Positions 26,103 to 38,330 of a stretch of 64,000 bases of DNA are shown one piece after another (within the stretch, counting starts at the first letter, position 1; the number at the start of each line of letters is the position of its first letter). Where the stretch lies: the NCBI GenBank assembly GCA_963969595.1, contig OZ018416.1:3612065-3676064 (forward strand). Reading direction: 5' to 3'. A program made the translations under genes and the position numbers. The notes below the pieces were generated by a model. It was not told the DNA's origin. It saw only the letters and a list, made by a program, of their open reading frames with translations, and did not search any database. Source of the stretch: Neckera pumila. Lineage: Eukaryota > Streptophyta > Bryopsida > Hypnales > Neckeraceae.

Positions 26103-26522
26103 CAATTTCGTATTTTGAATCATTTTCTACTTCTTTCTATAACTTATTTTTTCCTATATGTTGTACAATTCCAAATGATCTAAATTTTTCAAGCATGTAG
26201 CCAACTTGCTTTGAAGAGTGAGTCCAAGAAGTAACCACCATTTTGGACATTTTTTCATTTAAAATGTGACCTTGTGAAGTGCAACTGCCCAGGCTTTCGC
26301 AGGGCCAAAATAAGGATTTTTGTCAATTCAAATGCTAATATCTTGCAATTTACAAGGTGGAAAATTCTGAAATTTTTTCTACATATTCGCAAACAAGTTT
26401 ACTACAAGATCCTATGATTTCATGTGTCCAAAAATGTTTTTTTTTCTGAAATTTGATACTTGTACTAGAAATGGCAATTTTGGAGTGCTTTTGGTGAAAA
26501 CATAGTCTCCGACCTTTAGGGG
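26103..26522. mobile_element. TTAA-family fragment, 420 bp, inverted
   Basis: It ends CCTTTAGGGG followed by TTAA (26523-26526) and is bounded on the left by TTAA (26099-26102). The stretch GGTGAAAACATAGTCTC is the complement of the left end of 46596-47499. Just left of 26099, GGGACAATGGGACTTCAGGGG is another terminus of the same family, so two copies abut. Confidence 0.7.
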
Positions 26523-26599
26523 TTAACTTCAACACGTGAATGCTATATGGATGTATAGTAGAAGTCGGTGATATTTCAATGAGTAATCTTTAGCCAGTT

Positions 26600-27130
26600 A
26601 TCTCATTTATAAGTGCCTTGATGACCTTTACATTTCCTGCACAACTGACACTTATGTGTAGAACTTTGCAGAAGGCCGAGGGGTTACTGGAACTCTTGAA
26701 ATGAACTAGCTAGAGTTTGTTCTTTCCTATCTGTTTGTACAAACAATGAAACAGATTTCAGTGCAGAGGATTTCTGAATCGGTTTAATCCGCAGTGAGGG
26801 TTCGAGCAACGATTTCTTATCGCATGTAGAGTGTGAAGCTGTTGGATTCGGTGTTTACTGTCCGTGGATTCTTTACTGTGGAACGATTTCGACAATTGGA
26901 TCTTGTAAGGGGCGACGCTTTTTAACTGGGGATTGTAACGGGTCTGTGAACCCTTCTGGAGATTGTCCGTCGTCGCCCGGGGGTTTGTAACCCGCACTAC
27001 TGGCGACATCCAATGCGTTGAGGTAAGTACAAGCCAAAGCTTCAGTTCAAGCCAAGTTAGGGATAGGGTAGGGTTAGAGTTTGGGGCCTTTCCATGACGC
27101 AGGAGCCTGTTTTGGGGGAAGCTGATGGCA
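26600..27130. other. GC-richer repeat-like segment, unclassified
   Basis: The segment contains CGACGCTTTTTAACTGGGG and GTCGTCGCCCGGGGGTTTG and lacks a convincing coding frame (an ORF at 26758-27009 minus has no domain). It might be an LTR remnant, but I see no paired LTR, primer-binding site or polyprotein. Confidence 0.3.
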
Positions 27131-27134
27131 CAAA

Positions 27135-27176
27135 GAGCAACATCTAATGACGTGTGTCACTCATTAGATGCTGCTC
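27135..27176. repeat. short hairpin, 16-bp arms
   Basis: GAGCAACATCTAATGA (27135-27150) pairs with TCATTAGATGCTGCTC (27161-27176) with one mismatch around a 10-base loop. Function unknown. It could be a small MITE relic. Confidence 0.7.
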
Positions 27177-27524
27177 ACTTCTTTTGAGTTTCTATTAAGC
27201 GTGCAAACCCTAAGCAATTTTTGAAAGTTCACAATTCTAGTGCAATGTCCGGGGAGTTATGTGGGCCAAACGGTCAATTTCCGTCGGACTTTCATCCCCC
27301 GAGTTACTTAAAAAAATTGGCCGGAAGTGTGCCGAAAGTTTCCAAAATTGGCTAGTCAATTTCCTAAGATATTCTTTTTCTCCCGGTAGCATTGCCGCCA
27401 TTGTCCAATTCTAGTCAGGAATTTTCCTTCAAAGTCAAAATCTGTTCGGTTGTAATTTTTTGGGGTTTTCTTCTTTATTCTTGAAGTAGCTTTGTTTTGC
27501 TTAAAATCGGTTCATAAGCATTAT

Positions 27525-27573
27525 CCCTGGCAGGATTTGAACCTGGCATTGCCCCTACCAACTTAGGGCCAAG
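27525..27573 (-). other. tRNA-like fragment lacking an anticodon arm
   Basis: Read on the minus strand it has a B-box/T-loop (GGTTCAAATCC), a D-arm-like AGTTGGTAG, and 7-bp ends that can pair (CCTTGGC with GCCAGGG, one wobble pair). Only about 11 bases separate the two boxes, so no anticodon arm fits. It is a truncated tRNA or SINE head rather than a working tRNA gene. Confidence 0.45.
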
Positions 27574-27657
27574 GATTCAGCCTTCCGAAAATGCAACGAT
27601 CTAGAAGAAGGTCGATGCATTTTCAAGAGATTGGTTAGTACGACATGCCCACAACAT

Positions 27658-27800
27658 TCACATTTACAAGAATCAAAACATGATGATCCAAAAAAAGGGG
27701 GAAAGGAGTGAGAACAAGCCACCATTTACAAGAATCAAACAACATGATTAAAAAAAATGGGGAGAGGAGTGAGAACAAGCCAGCATTTACAAGGCAACAA
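27658..27800. repeat. ~66-bp tandem repeat, just over two copies
   Basis: Units share CATTTACAAGAATCAAA, ACATGAT, an A/G-rich run, and AGGAGTGAGAACAAGCCA. It lies immediately left of the CACTA element at 27832. Confidence 0.85.
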
Positions 27801-27831
27801 TGAATACAAATAAGAAGAAGCTGTCAACACA

Positions 27832-29142
27832 CATTATAAGAAAACCATGTTTTTGGCAGTGTTTTACCTCTAACGTGCTTTGTCCTATAAAACATGAAGA
27901 TTTCAAAGGACATCTGGCCCGACAAGGTAGATTTTTGTGGACGTTGCAGAGAACATTGACTTTTTACTATAAATCTAAGTTGATGTTATCATTGACGCTA
28001 ACGTTTTATTTGACATGACTGAAGTTATACTGATGTTGTTTGGGACGTCTAAAAAAACATAGACTGCCAGGTCAGCAAATAGGCCCATTTTGTCTATGGA
28101 TAAATTAGTAAAAATTACTACAGGCAATGATAAAATGTTGACCATATGTAAAAAATTTAGGGGAAGGGCAGGCACATGGCATGCTTTGCAAAAATAGGAT
28201 AATGGATGGATGTGCACCATGGATGAAAAGAAATGGTCTTTATACAAATGGGGTGGTAGGAAGTGAAACAATCCATGTGGGATATGTAAAGCACAAGTTG
28301 TGTTCAATATAAAATGCCTGAAATAACATAATCTAGATGTCTGAAACAACATTAAATGTCTAAAGCAACATCTACATGTCTGAAACAATGTCTAGACGTT
28401 TAAAACAATGTCAAAACTTACAATGTTCAGGTTCCATATTCTAGTTCTCCCATATCTTTTGTCTTACCATGGATGGACAATAAAAATAAATAGGACCTCT
28501 CAATCTTTCATTTTCACTAATTTTTAATGAATGAATTCCTTCATTTTGCCATCAAAAATTCTCTTGATGGTAGATGGTAAGTTTTATTTAATTATTGTTA
28601 AATTCTTGTCATTTTGATTGTTTATTTTATTTTATTTTTTGTTTATTTTTTAAATAATTTTTTTCTATTGACCTTGTCCTATGGATACAATATGCAGCAA
28701 TTGATGTCTTAAAAAACGTCTAAATAGATGTCTAAATTGACATTTCAAAAAACAACATTAAATTTTTTTTAACAACATGAAAGTATGCTAACAAGGCAAA
28801 CCACATCAAATATTGGCGGTCCATGTCACTTTTCCCTTGGTCCACGTCAACAGCAAACCGGATGGAAAAAACTCTACATAGCATTGTCCGCCTATGTGGC
28901 GCTTATGTGGAGCTGAATTGTCTGCCAAATGGCACACTTTGGAGACCATCAAAGAGCATGTCATGACTGATGTCAAAAAAAAAATTGGCCAAATTGGGCA
29001 TGTTTTTGGAGATTTAGGACGTTTTTTGTCTGTCAACTATGACGCAATTTTAGGTGACATCTACGTTGACAATGTCCACGTCAAAATGAACACCGTGTCA
29101 AGTTTTTTAGACGCTAAGAAAAAAATTTGTTTTCTTATAGTG
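27832..29142. mobile_element. non-autonomous CACTA element, 1.31 kb
   Basis: The left end is CATTATAAGAAAAC (one change from CACTA). The right end is the complement of CACTATAAGAAAAC. Both are flanked by the 3-bp duplication ACA (27829-27831 and 29143-29145). Subterminal regions carry many short repeats of the GTCTAAA/CAACAT and GACGT type in both orientations, typical of CACTA transposase-binding arrays. The ORFs inside (27975-28388 minus, 28894-29202 plus) show no transposase motif. It sits at the 3' end of the hAT pseudogene. Confidence 0.85.
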
Positions 29143-31384
29143 ACAACGGTGTCCCTTGCTGATGCACATCTTCATGCATTGAAGAGGCATTGCTTGCACT
29201 AGGACCCGGGGCTAAATTAGACAAATAAGTTTCAGGATTAGCATAAAGATACTTGTATTTTGTTTCATGGTTCTACAAGGGTATGGCATCGTGTACTATA
29301 CCATCATACTCATCTTTTGGTCCTTCTAAAGCAACCCTAAATCCTAAACTCTAAGCAAAGCCTCCAGGTTTTTGCTTCCCAATTGATTCCTAACACAAAT
29401 TTTAATTAAATTCTGAATGCTGAAAGCTCTCTTGCAGGTAGCTGTGCAAACACATTGTATTCTATCTATATCAGCAAGGACAAGCAGATTTGGATATCGA
29501 ATTTGTAGGGCATGATTTCAAGTGATTATGCCCCACAAATCCTAGAATGTTTTGTCCCCCCATTCAGTGGTACACTGCAATTTGAAAGACAGAAAGTCAA
29601 AAACTCCCGCTTACAAGCTTGCACGTCAAGAAAGGGGGGGGGGAAGGAAAAATCTGAATGTAACCGGTCCTCTCCATATAGCTACAACAGTCTGTTCAAC
29701 TCGGAGATACTCTAGCTCTCCAATCCGACTTTCTTGGATGGCATATTAGAAGGGTTAAGTACTTTGAAGCAAGAAATCAGGTCATTGTCTTGAAATCGAG
29801 CTTCCAAACCCTCACAAACCGCTTCAGCAAATGAACACTGAAATTAGAGAGCTTCTTCTAAGTCGGTTCCTAGTCTACACCTAGACATTGCAATATCATG
29901 AAACATATTTGCCCGTATTTGGCTTAGAAGCTTCCTCTGATGACCTCCAAAAGGGCCATACTTAGAAAGCACATGAAAACCTGTGCTCTTGTTAAAAGTG
30001 TCAGCATTCAAATCTATGTTTCCCACAATGAAGAACATCCAAATTTGAGCTATCTCTATGCGCACTATGCTTCCTATAGAGGTGGCATCTACTAATTTAC
30101 ATTGAAGGGCTTTAGACAACATAGCCAAGGACTTCAAAATGTCAACAAGAAAGAACAGAATGTAAAATGACCTTGAATTGGGACAACTTTCCTAAAATTG
30201 GCGCAACCTTATTAGAATTGCTGTCCTTCACATCACGAAAGTAACACAAGGTAGACTCTAAGGAGTCACACAAAGTACTCACTGCCTGCCAACGAGACAG
30301 CCACCTGATTTTGTGGTAGTATTTCATACATTTTTGTGCATCAAAGAGCTCCTCTTGCATGGCAGCCAAAATATGCTTCCGCTTAGACGATTTGTGAAAA
30401 AAAGCAGCAATTGAATTCAAGAGGGAATCAATCTCACCTGAAATCACCTTGCAGAGGGCGACTTTGCAGCATCGAGAGCCGCCAAATTTGTGCGGTGCAC
30501 CACACAATGAACAGCAAGCAAGTAAAGATTTACCTCTTTTTTTTAGCCGTGCAGTCACTCTGGTGCGAGAGCCCGTCATTGTACTAGCGCTGTCGCTGTC
30601 GAAGTCCAAAAACTTCCGTAGGTCTAGGTTCCACGATCGCAGAGCTGCAATCAACACTTTGTAGATGATGTCAGCGTCCTTTTTCCTACCTTCAATTGGC
30701 AATAGGCTCAGGAAAACACACCAGCAGATCCTCCTCGATGATGGTGGCAAACACCACAAGGTGCCTTGTGACACTGATATTGGTAGATTCGTCTATCATC
30801 ACACTAAAAAACGGTGAATTTTGAACACGATTGAAGATTTGCTTCTAAATCAAAATTGAAATGCACATCATTAGATCTGCACATGCTTTCTTGTCATGGT
30901 ACAAAGATAAGGTCATCGGGGCTTTAACACTTACCAACAATTTACATATAGAAGGGAATTTAGAATAGGATAAAGAATTCTTCCCCAAGAAATACGCAGC
31001 CCGCGATAAAGATGCCACAGCCTCATTGCACGCTCTCTGGCCACTGAAAATTGTTTTTTTCATCACCTTTCTACCACTCTGAAAATGACTACACGAGGCG
31101 TCTGTGCTCATTGGAGTGAAAGTGATCTTAGAAAGCACTTACCTTCAGGTTTTTGGAGACGTCTTTGGCATACGATGATCACCCGCCCTTGTCCTGCAAA
31201 CCTTGCAAAACACCCTCTCAACGTTAGCATCAAATTGCAGCCATTTTGAATTGCACAAGCCACTGGTCCTTCCATTGACTTTGATCAATTTGTGCTTCTG
31301 AAGGAGAAGCAATTCAGTCCACCATTGAATCAGTAGTTCCAGTAGAAGAATTGTTCTCAGACCCCGAGGACACAAGATGAACAA
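29143..31384 (-). pseudogene. decayed hAT-type transposase
   Basis: Minus-strand pieces line up with a hAT transposase of the type with an N-terminal zinc finger and a DUF4371-like core. In order they are a finger-like segment (FDANVERVFCKVCRTRAGDH, about 31150-31250), a segment ending KACADLMMCISILI (about 30845-31138), the RNase H-like core (DSDSASTMTGSRT, KIRWLSRWQAVSTLCDSLES, 30142-30774), LAMLSKALQC and DLNADTFNKSTGF (29844-30137), and the C-terminal dimerisation region (TCKRAFSIQNLIK, KNLEALLR, about 29344-29504). The reading continues to DEYDGIVHDAIPL-stop-NHETKYKYLYANPETYL near 29220. Several frameshifts and stops separate the pieces. The stop after IPL looks like TGG to TAG. No intact reading frame remains. 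Confidence 0.88.
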
Positions 31385-31439
31385 CCTCTATTTTCCTAAA
31401 CTTTCCAAAGTAAGTAGTCCCTCAAGGACCTTTGGCATT

Positions 31440-32010
31440 TAGCCATCAACCCTACTGTCCTTGATTTCCTGCAAGTTAAATATAAACCCAATGTTAGACA
31501 TGAATCACAAAGCACTCAGCAGAAAAACATGAACTCTCCAAACCCTAAAACCGCAGCCCCCCATTATGCTAAAGTCCGTCATGCACTCACGCATGTCAAA
31601 CACCCACCAGGCACTAGCATTGAGCCCAACAGTTGAATCACATACCTATAGGGCTACAATCTCAGCGATCACTACTCATGGAGGAAAGCCTTGCAAATCG
31701 CTGCAGAATAAGTTCATGCCAGAAATACACAAGAGCCAAGAAGAGTGCCAGTGTGTTGCTGAATTGCTGAACTGTACACAAATTGATCATGATTTAGGAA
31801 ATTGTAAAGGCGGCTGAGGGCTCAGCAAGAGTGCCAGAAATCCAAGAATGCGATTGAAGAGCGACCGCGCAAGAATGCGATTGAGGAGCAACCAAGCGGA
31901 GAATGCAATTGAGGAATGATTGAGGAGCAATAGAGTAAAAAGCACAGAAACGGCCAATTGTGAAACAATCTGAGAGTGAATCTGAGAGACATTGTGAGAC
32001 GCTCACAACA
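31440..32010. repeat. short ~30-bp repeats in 5' flank of the hAT relic
   Basis: At 31842-31930 three units built on AAGAATGCGATTGA(A/G)GAGC follow each other. The rest has no supported gene. ORFs at 31566-31817 and 31794-32006 are frame shadows of the repeat. Confidence 0.55.
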
Positions 32011-32206
32011 AAACGTAAACCTTGACCCAGCCGCCCTGTGCCCCTACCCGCTCAAATGCCCAAATGCTTAAAATCCTAAACCTTAACATAAAAGAATTAA
32101 TGAAATAGTTAGTGAGTTTGTCAGTCTGTGAGTTAAAGAAAGAGTTAGTGAGAGTTAATGAGTCTGTGTGAGAGTTTGTGAGGTGTCCTAGGTTCTATAT
32201 AGCAAA

Positions 32207-32211
<5 letters not shown>

Positions 32212-32248
<37 letters not shown>
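32212..32248. repeat. (AT)n microsatellite
   Basis: About 18 AT units preceded by an A-run. The minus-strand ORF across it is poly-Tyr/Ile and not a gene. Confidence 0.95.
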
Positions 32249-32249
<1 letters not shown>

Positions 32250-32252
<3 letters not shown>

Positions 32253-34440
32253 GAGGTGTAAAAAAAATAAAAAATAAAAAAATAGGGAAAAAAAATAAAA
32301 TTTACTATATAAAAAATTTCCTACAAAGTATAATCCCATCTGGCTAAAAATCGAATGCATGAATTTTGAATCGGTAATTTTCCGACATGCTCCTGGGGTG
32401 GATGGCAAAAAGCCAACATTTTATTTTCCTAACCAGTCCATTTCCGAAAATCTTTTTTTTCATCCAGAACCTTTGCCGAAACTTTTCTATCTCAATTGGA
32501 AATTCTCAAAATCAACCGGCTAGGTTGTAACTAAATGCCAATATTCCCCATTCATTATTCCAGTGTACAATTGACAGTTTTCGTTACTTATTTTTGTTCA
32601 CAAGGAGCGGGCACAATTCTGTGATTGGTGAAGGAAAACACTATTAAGACTTTAGAACTCAATATCTTCACGTGAGAGTGAGTATTTGGATTGCATTATT
32701 ATTGGCATAGGCTAAAAATTAGGTCCTTGCCTCCCTCAAAACAACTTAGCCCCAGCCTTTTCTTTCTTCTTGTGTCTCTCTGTAGTTTCTATGTTGCTTG
32801 TAGAGGTATTTTGTATTCCGAGTTAGTTACAATATTGAAGAGATTTGAGGCTGTTGGGTCATTTGGACCCTATAAAGGCATAGGACCCTTCTTTTGTGCA
32901 CATGACATGTTTCCAGAGAGGAGAGGAGAATTAAGAGCTTTCAATTGCCTCGTGACTTACAATCTATCCAAGTCATCATTTGCAATTAGATCTTAGTATG
33001 TGTATGAACCCCTAACGATTATGGATGTATATTTTGAAATCACCTTAATTGGTGGATCCTAGTATAAATGATACTATTAAGATGAGGCTAATTTATGAAC
33101 TGAGAATGAATTGATAGCATTACTTGTGTAGGTTAAGAAATGATCAAAATTGGACAGAAGCTTAGTTTGCTCATAACCTTCTCAAAATTGTTTAAAGAAT
33201 CTTGAAGTTGAATTTTGGGCCTCTTGGTGGTGTAGGGTTTTAGAGACACTATGGGATTCATCTACCTTTTAAGTTTAGCGCAATTTTGGATCTTCTAGAA
33301 TGATCCAATTTTACAAATTTAATGATGATCTGAAACTAACTAATGAAACTATTTTCAATTGCTCTCAAGCAAAGGCAGACATATCTAGCGAATCTTCAAA
33401 GTGTTTCCTAAAATTTTACACATTTGTTCCATATTGTAATGTTTTTCATCAAGTTTCCATGGTTGTATGAAGCAAAAGGGTGAATGCAAGAAAGACCAAC
33501 CAAAAAACGTAGTATTCTCCACAGTACTCACTTTTTTTTGGGAACACTATATAATTAGAAAATCAATTGAAAAAAAAAATTGAAAAACATGTTTAATGTA
33601 TATACCTTTAAAAAAAAGGTACCCTAGGAAGGAAAAGCATAGAAAAATTCTCTAAGTAGGAGAACTGGAAAAGTGCAAAATCTCATGAAAAAAGGTACTT
33701 TCACATTTTAATTTATAAAAAATAGAAAAAACAATTTTTAAGGAAACTAAAAATAGATTATTTGGAAAGACTTTATGGGTAAGAGATTTCACAATAAAAA
33801 TGATCTTGAAACAATTTTGAATGTTTAGAACTGCACGCGCAAGGGAGCCCTGTTTGCACGTATGTGGAGGACATAAAATAATTTTTTTTTAAATTTCCTT
33901 TAATAGAAAATTGAATTCCTACTATAGGAATAGACCACAAAATTTATTGGATACCCCTTAATACTAAAAACCCTAAATCATAAAGTGTGACAAATTAGCT
34001 AAATTGAAATTGAAATATAAAGTGGTTTTAAAAATTTCTAAAAAATAAGGGATCTAAACACTGTCAAGTTATCCATCTCCAATAAAAATTTGAAGTTAAT
34101 TGGGTTCATGCTTCAAAAGTTATAGTCAATAACAACTCTGGCACGTCAAATGTGACGCAAAATAGTACCACTCTTTCTTGCAATCACCCAAGAGTCTTGC
34201 AAGTGGGTGAACCAGTTTTACTTTTGTGATGTGTAGCTTTGATGTTTATAATAATTTATTTGTTGGTTGTCAATATACTGGCATCATGAATGATCACAAT
34301 AACTTTAACACATGACAGTAGGGACAATCTTATGAATGACTTTGGCAAAGTATCATGCAGTTGAGTAGATCTAAATTCTAAAGTTGACCTAGTTTTGAAT
34401 GGCAAGACAATCTGCAAAAATCTTTATAAAAACTTGAAGT
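32250..34440. other. intergenic DNA, no confident gene
   Basis: One open frame at 32691-32996 contains FEAVGSFGPYKGIGPFFCAHD and looks somewhat coding-like, but I recognise no family and see no splice partners. The remainder is AT-rich. Confidence 0.4.
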
Positions 34441-36079
34441 TTCTGTGATGGCTAATTCACCACGTTCTGAAAGCAATATTGGTATTAAAGGTAAGGGTAG
34501 AGATCAAATATCAAATACTCTAGTATTAGTATGAATGGTAAAAGTAGACAAAACTGACATTTGCATAATGGAATTTTTAGTACTAGGAATGAATACAAAA
34601 ATTTGTATACGATGAATATAAGCTTGCAAACATGTGATGAAGAAAAAAAACTTGATGTTGGAGAATGTTCACACGCTATTGAGCAAAGGTAATGTGCTAC
34701 AACTCTTGAATTGTCTTTCATAAGGTTATTCAAAGAGTTTTTTCTCACTCTCAAAATGACAGTTTTGTACAATTCTATAGTTTTCATTGGGAATTACCAA
34801 TTCATAATTTTATGCTGCTGATGGTTATATAATTGTAGATCAATGAACTTCATCAAGTCTTTGAAAGATTTTATTGTGTTGCAGGTCAAGTGAGGTAGTG
34901 GGTAATGATCCTGTTTTAGAATCCAAGCACAAAATCTTTCTGAGCCACAATGGAGTTCAAAAGGAATTTGTGGAGCATTTGTGTCAAGGCTTAAAAGAGT
35001 GTTGTTACTATCCCTTTTTTGATCAACATCCTAAAAGTTTGCCTAAGAGTAAAGAATTTCATGGTTTGATTGTCAAGGCTGCCCAACAATGTCAATTGCT
35101 TGTTGTGGTGGTGTCCGAGGAGTACTTCACGTCCAAGTAGCCAATAATTGAATTGAATGCTTTTTATGCAAGCCAAGAAAGAGATGAAGTCAAATATTAT
35201 CATGGACATACTTCCTCTCTTTTATGGGCTTTCTATGAGTGACTTGAAGGATGAGAAGAGGCGGCAAAGATGGTTGGAAAAGTAGGAGACATTTGCAAAG
35301 GATGATCAAGTTGAAGGGTGAATCAAGTTGGAGGATTGGAACAATGCAATTGATGAGTTGACAAAGTTCAATGGTTTGTCCTGTAATCAAGAATTGATGG
35401 AGATTGTGGCATTTGAGAATGAAATTATCTCACACACTTGCACACTAGTTGTGCCCGACATCAAGTGGAATGATTCACATGTTCAAGGAAATGCGCATGA
35501 GGTATTTGTACAAGGTAATCTATCTTTTGTCCTTGTATGTTGAGTGTTTGTCTTTTGGATTTTATATAGCACCAAGTATAAATGAGTTTAAGCCTCTTTC
35601 ATAAAATGAACATTTTATGAGTGAGATGGAAGTTTTAGATTGTTCGAAGAGCTCAGTATTGCTATAGAATTTTTTTAATTTCTAGACAATGTATGAATAT
35701 TGGATTTTCAAAATTTTATACTTTTTGTTATTGATGGATTGATAGGTTATTTTTGACAAGATGAAACAAATTGGATTGTCACAAAAGCACAAAGTGAAAG
35801 TGGTTGGCATATATAGAATAGGTGGTATTGGCAAGACAACAACTTGCAAAACATTGTGCAATGAATTGTCAAGCAAGTATGGGAGGAGGGTATTCCATGC
35901 TGAATTAGAAAGCACATGTTTAAATTCCAAAGAGTTTTTGAGGAATGCAGTAATAAATTTGACAAGGCAAAGTGCAAATTTTGTTCGACAATTGGGTGAA
36001 GGGGAGGTAAGTTGACAATGCTCAACACCTAGAGTATGTTTATTTGTGAATGGTGATATAGTAGAGTCAAGGACAAAAA

Positions 36080-36517
36080 GATCCATTCTTCATTGGGATG
36101 ATTCCCCTCATAGTCAATACTTCATCAAGTTTTGCAACTAACAACACTATCTGAAAGCTATGAAAGAGAGATAGAAAGTATTAAATTTTGAAGCATATCA
36201 AACAAAGAGAAGTAATAGTAAAAAACTTCAAAATAATAAATTAATAGCATGGTTTGAAGGCTTCAAAAGTTGTTTTTAATTCATCAATAATCCACCACCT
36301 ATTTATTACTAATCCGTTTTCAATCTACAAGATGCTCATTTGATTTGAGGTACTTTTAGGAGTCTAGAGAGAAAACATACTTCTTAAGAGCAGTCTAGAG
36401 CCAAAACAATACTTTTGGATGTTGATGAGTATGGCACATGTCTTGAGAATTATAGGTGCTTACTTGTACATGGTGGGGGTTAAAAAGATGGTAGGGCAAT
36501 TACCTACACCTCCAATT
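36080..36517. repeat. dispersed repeat, second copy at 63.12-63.69 kb
   Basis: GGACAAAAAGATCCATT, GTCAATACTT, GAAAGAGAGA, GCATATCAAACAAAGAGAAG and GATGGTAGGGCAATT occur in the same order at 63135-63550. The copy resumes at 39227-39360 after the inserted TTAA element. It lies in the large NLR intron. Confidence 0.8.
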
Positions 36518-36556
36518 TTAACCCCTAAAGTTTCATGACTATGTAATCATCAAAAC

Positions 36557-36715
36557 ATTAGAGAAAATCTGGACTCACTACAGGGCTGGTTGGGGTGCGT
36601 GCCAATGTGCAATTAGAGAAAAAATTAGCCGAAAAGCTGCAACAGTCAGTGTAAGATGAGCAGTCAGCCAAGGTGCCCCGTCGGACTGCTGATTAAAAAA
36701 AAATATTTTTTTTTT

Positions 36716-36749
<34 letters not shown>

Positions 36750-36828
36750 AAAATTTAATTTTTTTCTTTTTTTCTTTTTTTCTTTTTTAGACTTAGAATT
36801 CTTGGTGCAAATTCCAGAATTCTTCTAA
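36557..36828. mobile_element. ~285-bp MITE family, copy 1
   Basis: Inverted ends ATTAGAGAAAATCTGG and CCAGAATTCTTCTAA flank an interior with a ~33-base A-run and T-rich tract. Related copies are at 45724-46010, 56805-57093 and 61851-62134. Target duplications were not established. Confidence 0.55.
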
Positions 36829-38283
36829 AAGTCTACCGCTGACCAATAAGGTTTTCACCTATATACCTTGATACAGTATATATTAGAAATTGATTCCATA
36901 TTGACTCCTTATCGATTCCATATCTCTTTCATTAAACAATATGGCCCTTTCAAATTCAGTTATTTACTGAACTTGCAGTTAGTTAATCAAGCTGAACTCT
37001 GTTGTACACAGTTAAGCTTACTGTTAACCAACTCCTCTCGAGAATACAGACAAAGGAAGAGCAAGAGCCACTGGACTCCTCTCTGTCTTATGTCAGAAAT
37101 AAAATAAGATTTGGCGGCCTTCTTGGAAGATCTTGCCTTAACTCGCCAAGTTAAAGATGAATACAGAAGTGGGTAACCAAAAGCTTGAATGCTGTGGAAA
37201 CCACTGAGCTTCTACTCCCCATTTGGACTCATCCAGGAGTGTGTTAAAATTTTTTTTTTTTTATTGCATACCTAGGTGTTGTTTGAGATTCATTCACAAC
37301 TTGTTACTCGGAGGAGACTGCACTACTGTAGCTTAAGCTCAACAGGGGATTGTGGCAGCTGTTTGAAATGGTGCTCGGGTCTCAAAATAGCGGCCAACAG
37401 GTGTTGATTTAGCAAAAATTTGTCACGACTTAGCTTTGATGTTGAGTTTGTTTGAACAAGTTCTCTGGTGAATAACGATAACAAGTTTGTGGTATTCTGT
37501 AGACACCTCGCATGCGGTCACTAACTTCATACCTTGTCGTTTGTTTCCATGGGTGCAGGTGAGGAGTACCACCTCCTGGGAATTTTTTCTAAAAATCTCA
37601 AACTACTGCATGGGCGGATGAAGATCCTGTTTGTCTGATTATGCTTTGCTGGGACCACCAACTCCTTTGCATTACTTAGCTTTCCATTCCTGCTTGTTAG
37701 TACTAGTAATTAAATTTAGTCGATGCTTTTTGCTTACACAGTACTCCATCAGAGTTTCTGGTTCTCAGCTAAAGCACACAGACTTTGCGATACACTTGCA
37801 AGCTGCTTTCACTTTCATAAAGTTTCTTACGGCAAAAGTTTGACAACTGAAAGGAATTATCATCGTACTCTATTTTGTTTTCTTTGTTGTTATAGGAGTT
37901 TTCTTATTAACAATGGAAAAGCATTATGATTATACTTCACGTTCTGGTTCATTAGCTCATATCAGACTCAACTAGCTTGAACTGATTGAACTAGCTTGAA
38001 CTGTTTGTAAAGGACTGAATCCTTATTGATAAACTGATTAACCATCAATATTGCTTGGTCTTACTGAGCGGTTACTATTGCTATACTGGATCCGCCAGAA
38101 CATGCAAAGCTTGTAGAGCTAATCTGGTTTCATCTCTTGCTAGTACCAAGGTTTTCCTGATCACAAAACTGATTTGGACTTCCCTGAAATGAGTCTGACT
38201 TGCAAAAAGGAACAAGAATCTACCCTGACTCTATAAGGGAAGTACCTAAAAAACATTTTTTTCCCTGTATTTGCACTCCCGCC

Positions 38284-38330
38284 GAAAATCTGGACTCTCC
38301 CAAACAGCCCTCTGGAGAGTCCAGATTTTC
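38284..38330. repeat. perfect 17-bp stem hairpin
   Basis: GAAAATCTGGACTCTCC (38284-38300) and its exact complement GGAGAGTCCAGATTTTC (38314-38330) flank a 13-base loop. It sits at the junction between the novel DNA and the family-type interior of the 36522-39226 element. Confidence 0.9.

Noticed and set aside
26600..27130. Possible LTR of a retrotransposon
   Set aside because: No second LTR, primer-binding site, polypurine tract or polyprotein is visible.
27975..29202. ORFs of 70-137 codons inside the CACTA element
   Set aside because: They run through subterminal repeats and show no transposase motif.
32145..32408. Minus-strand ORF with poly-Tyr/Ile
   Set aside because: Product of the (AT)n tract.
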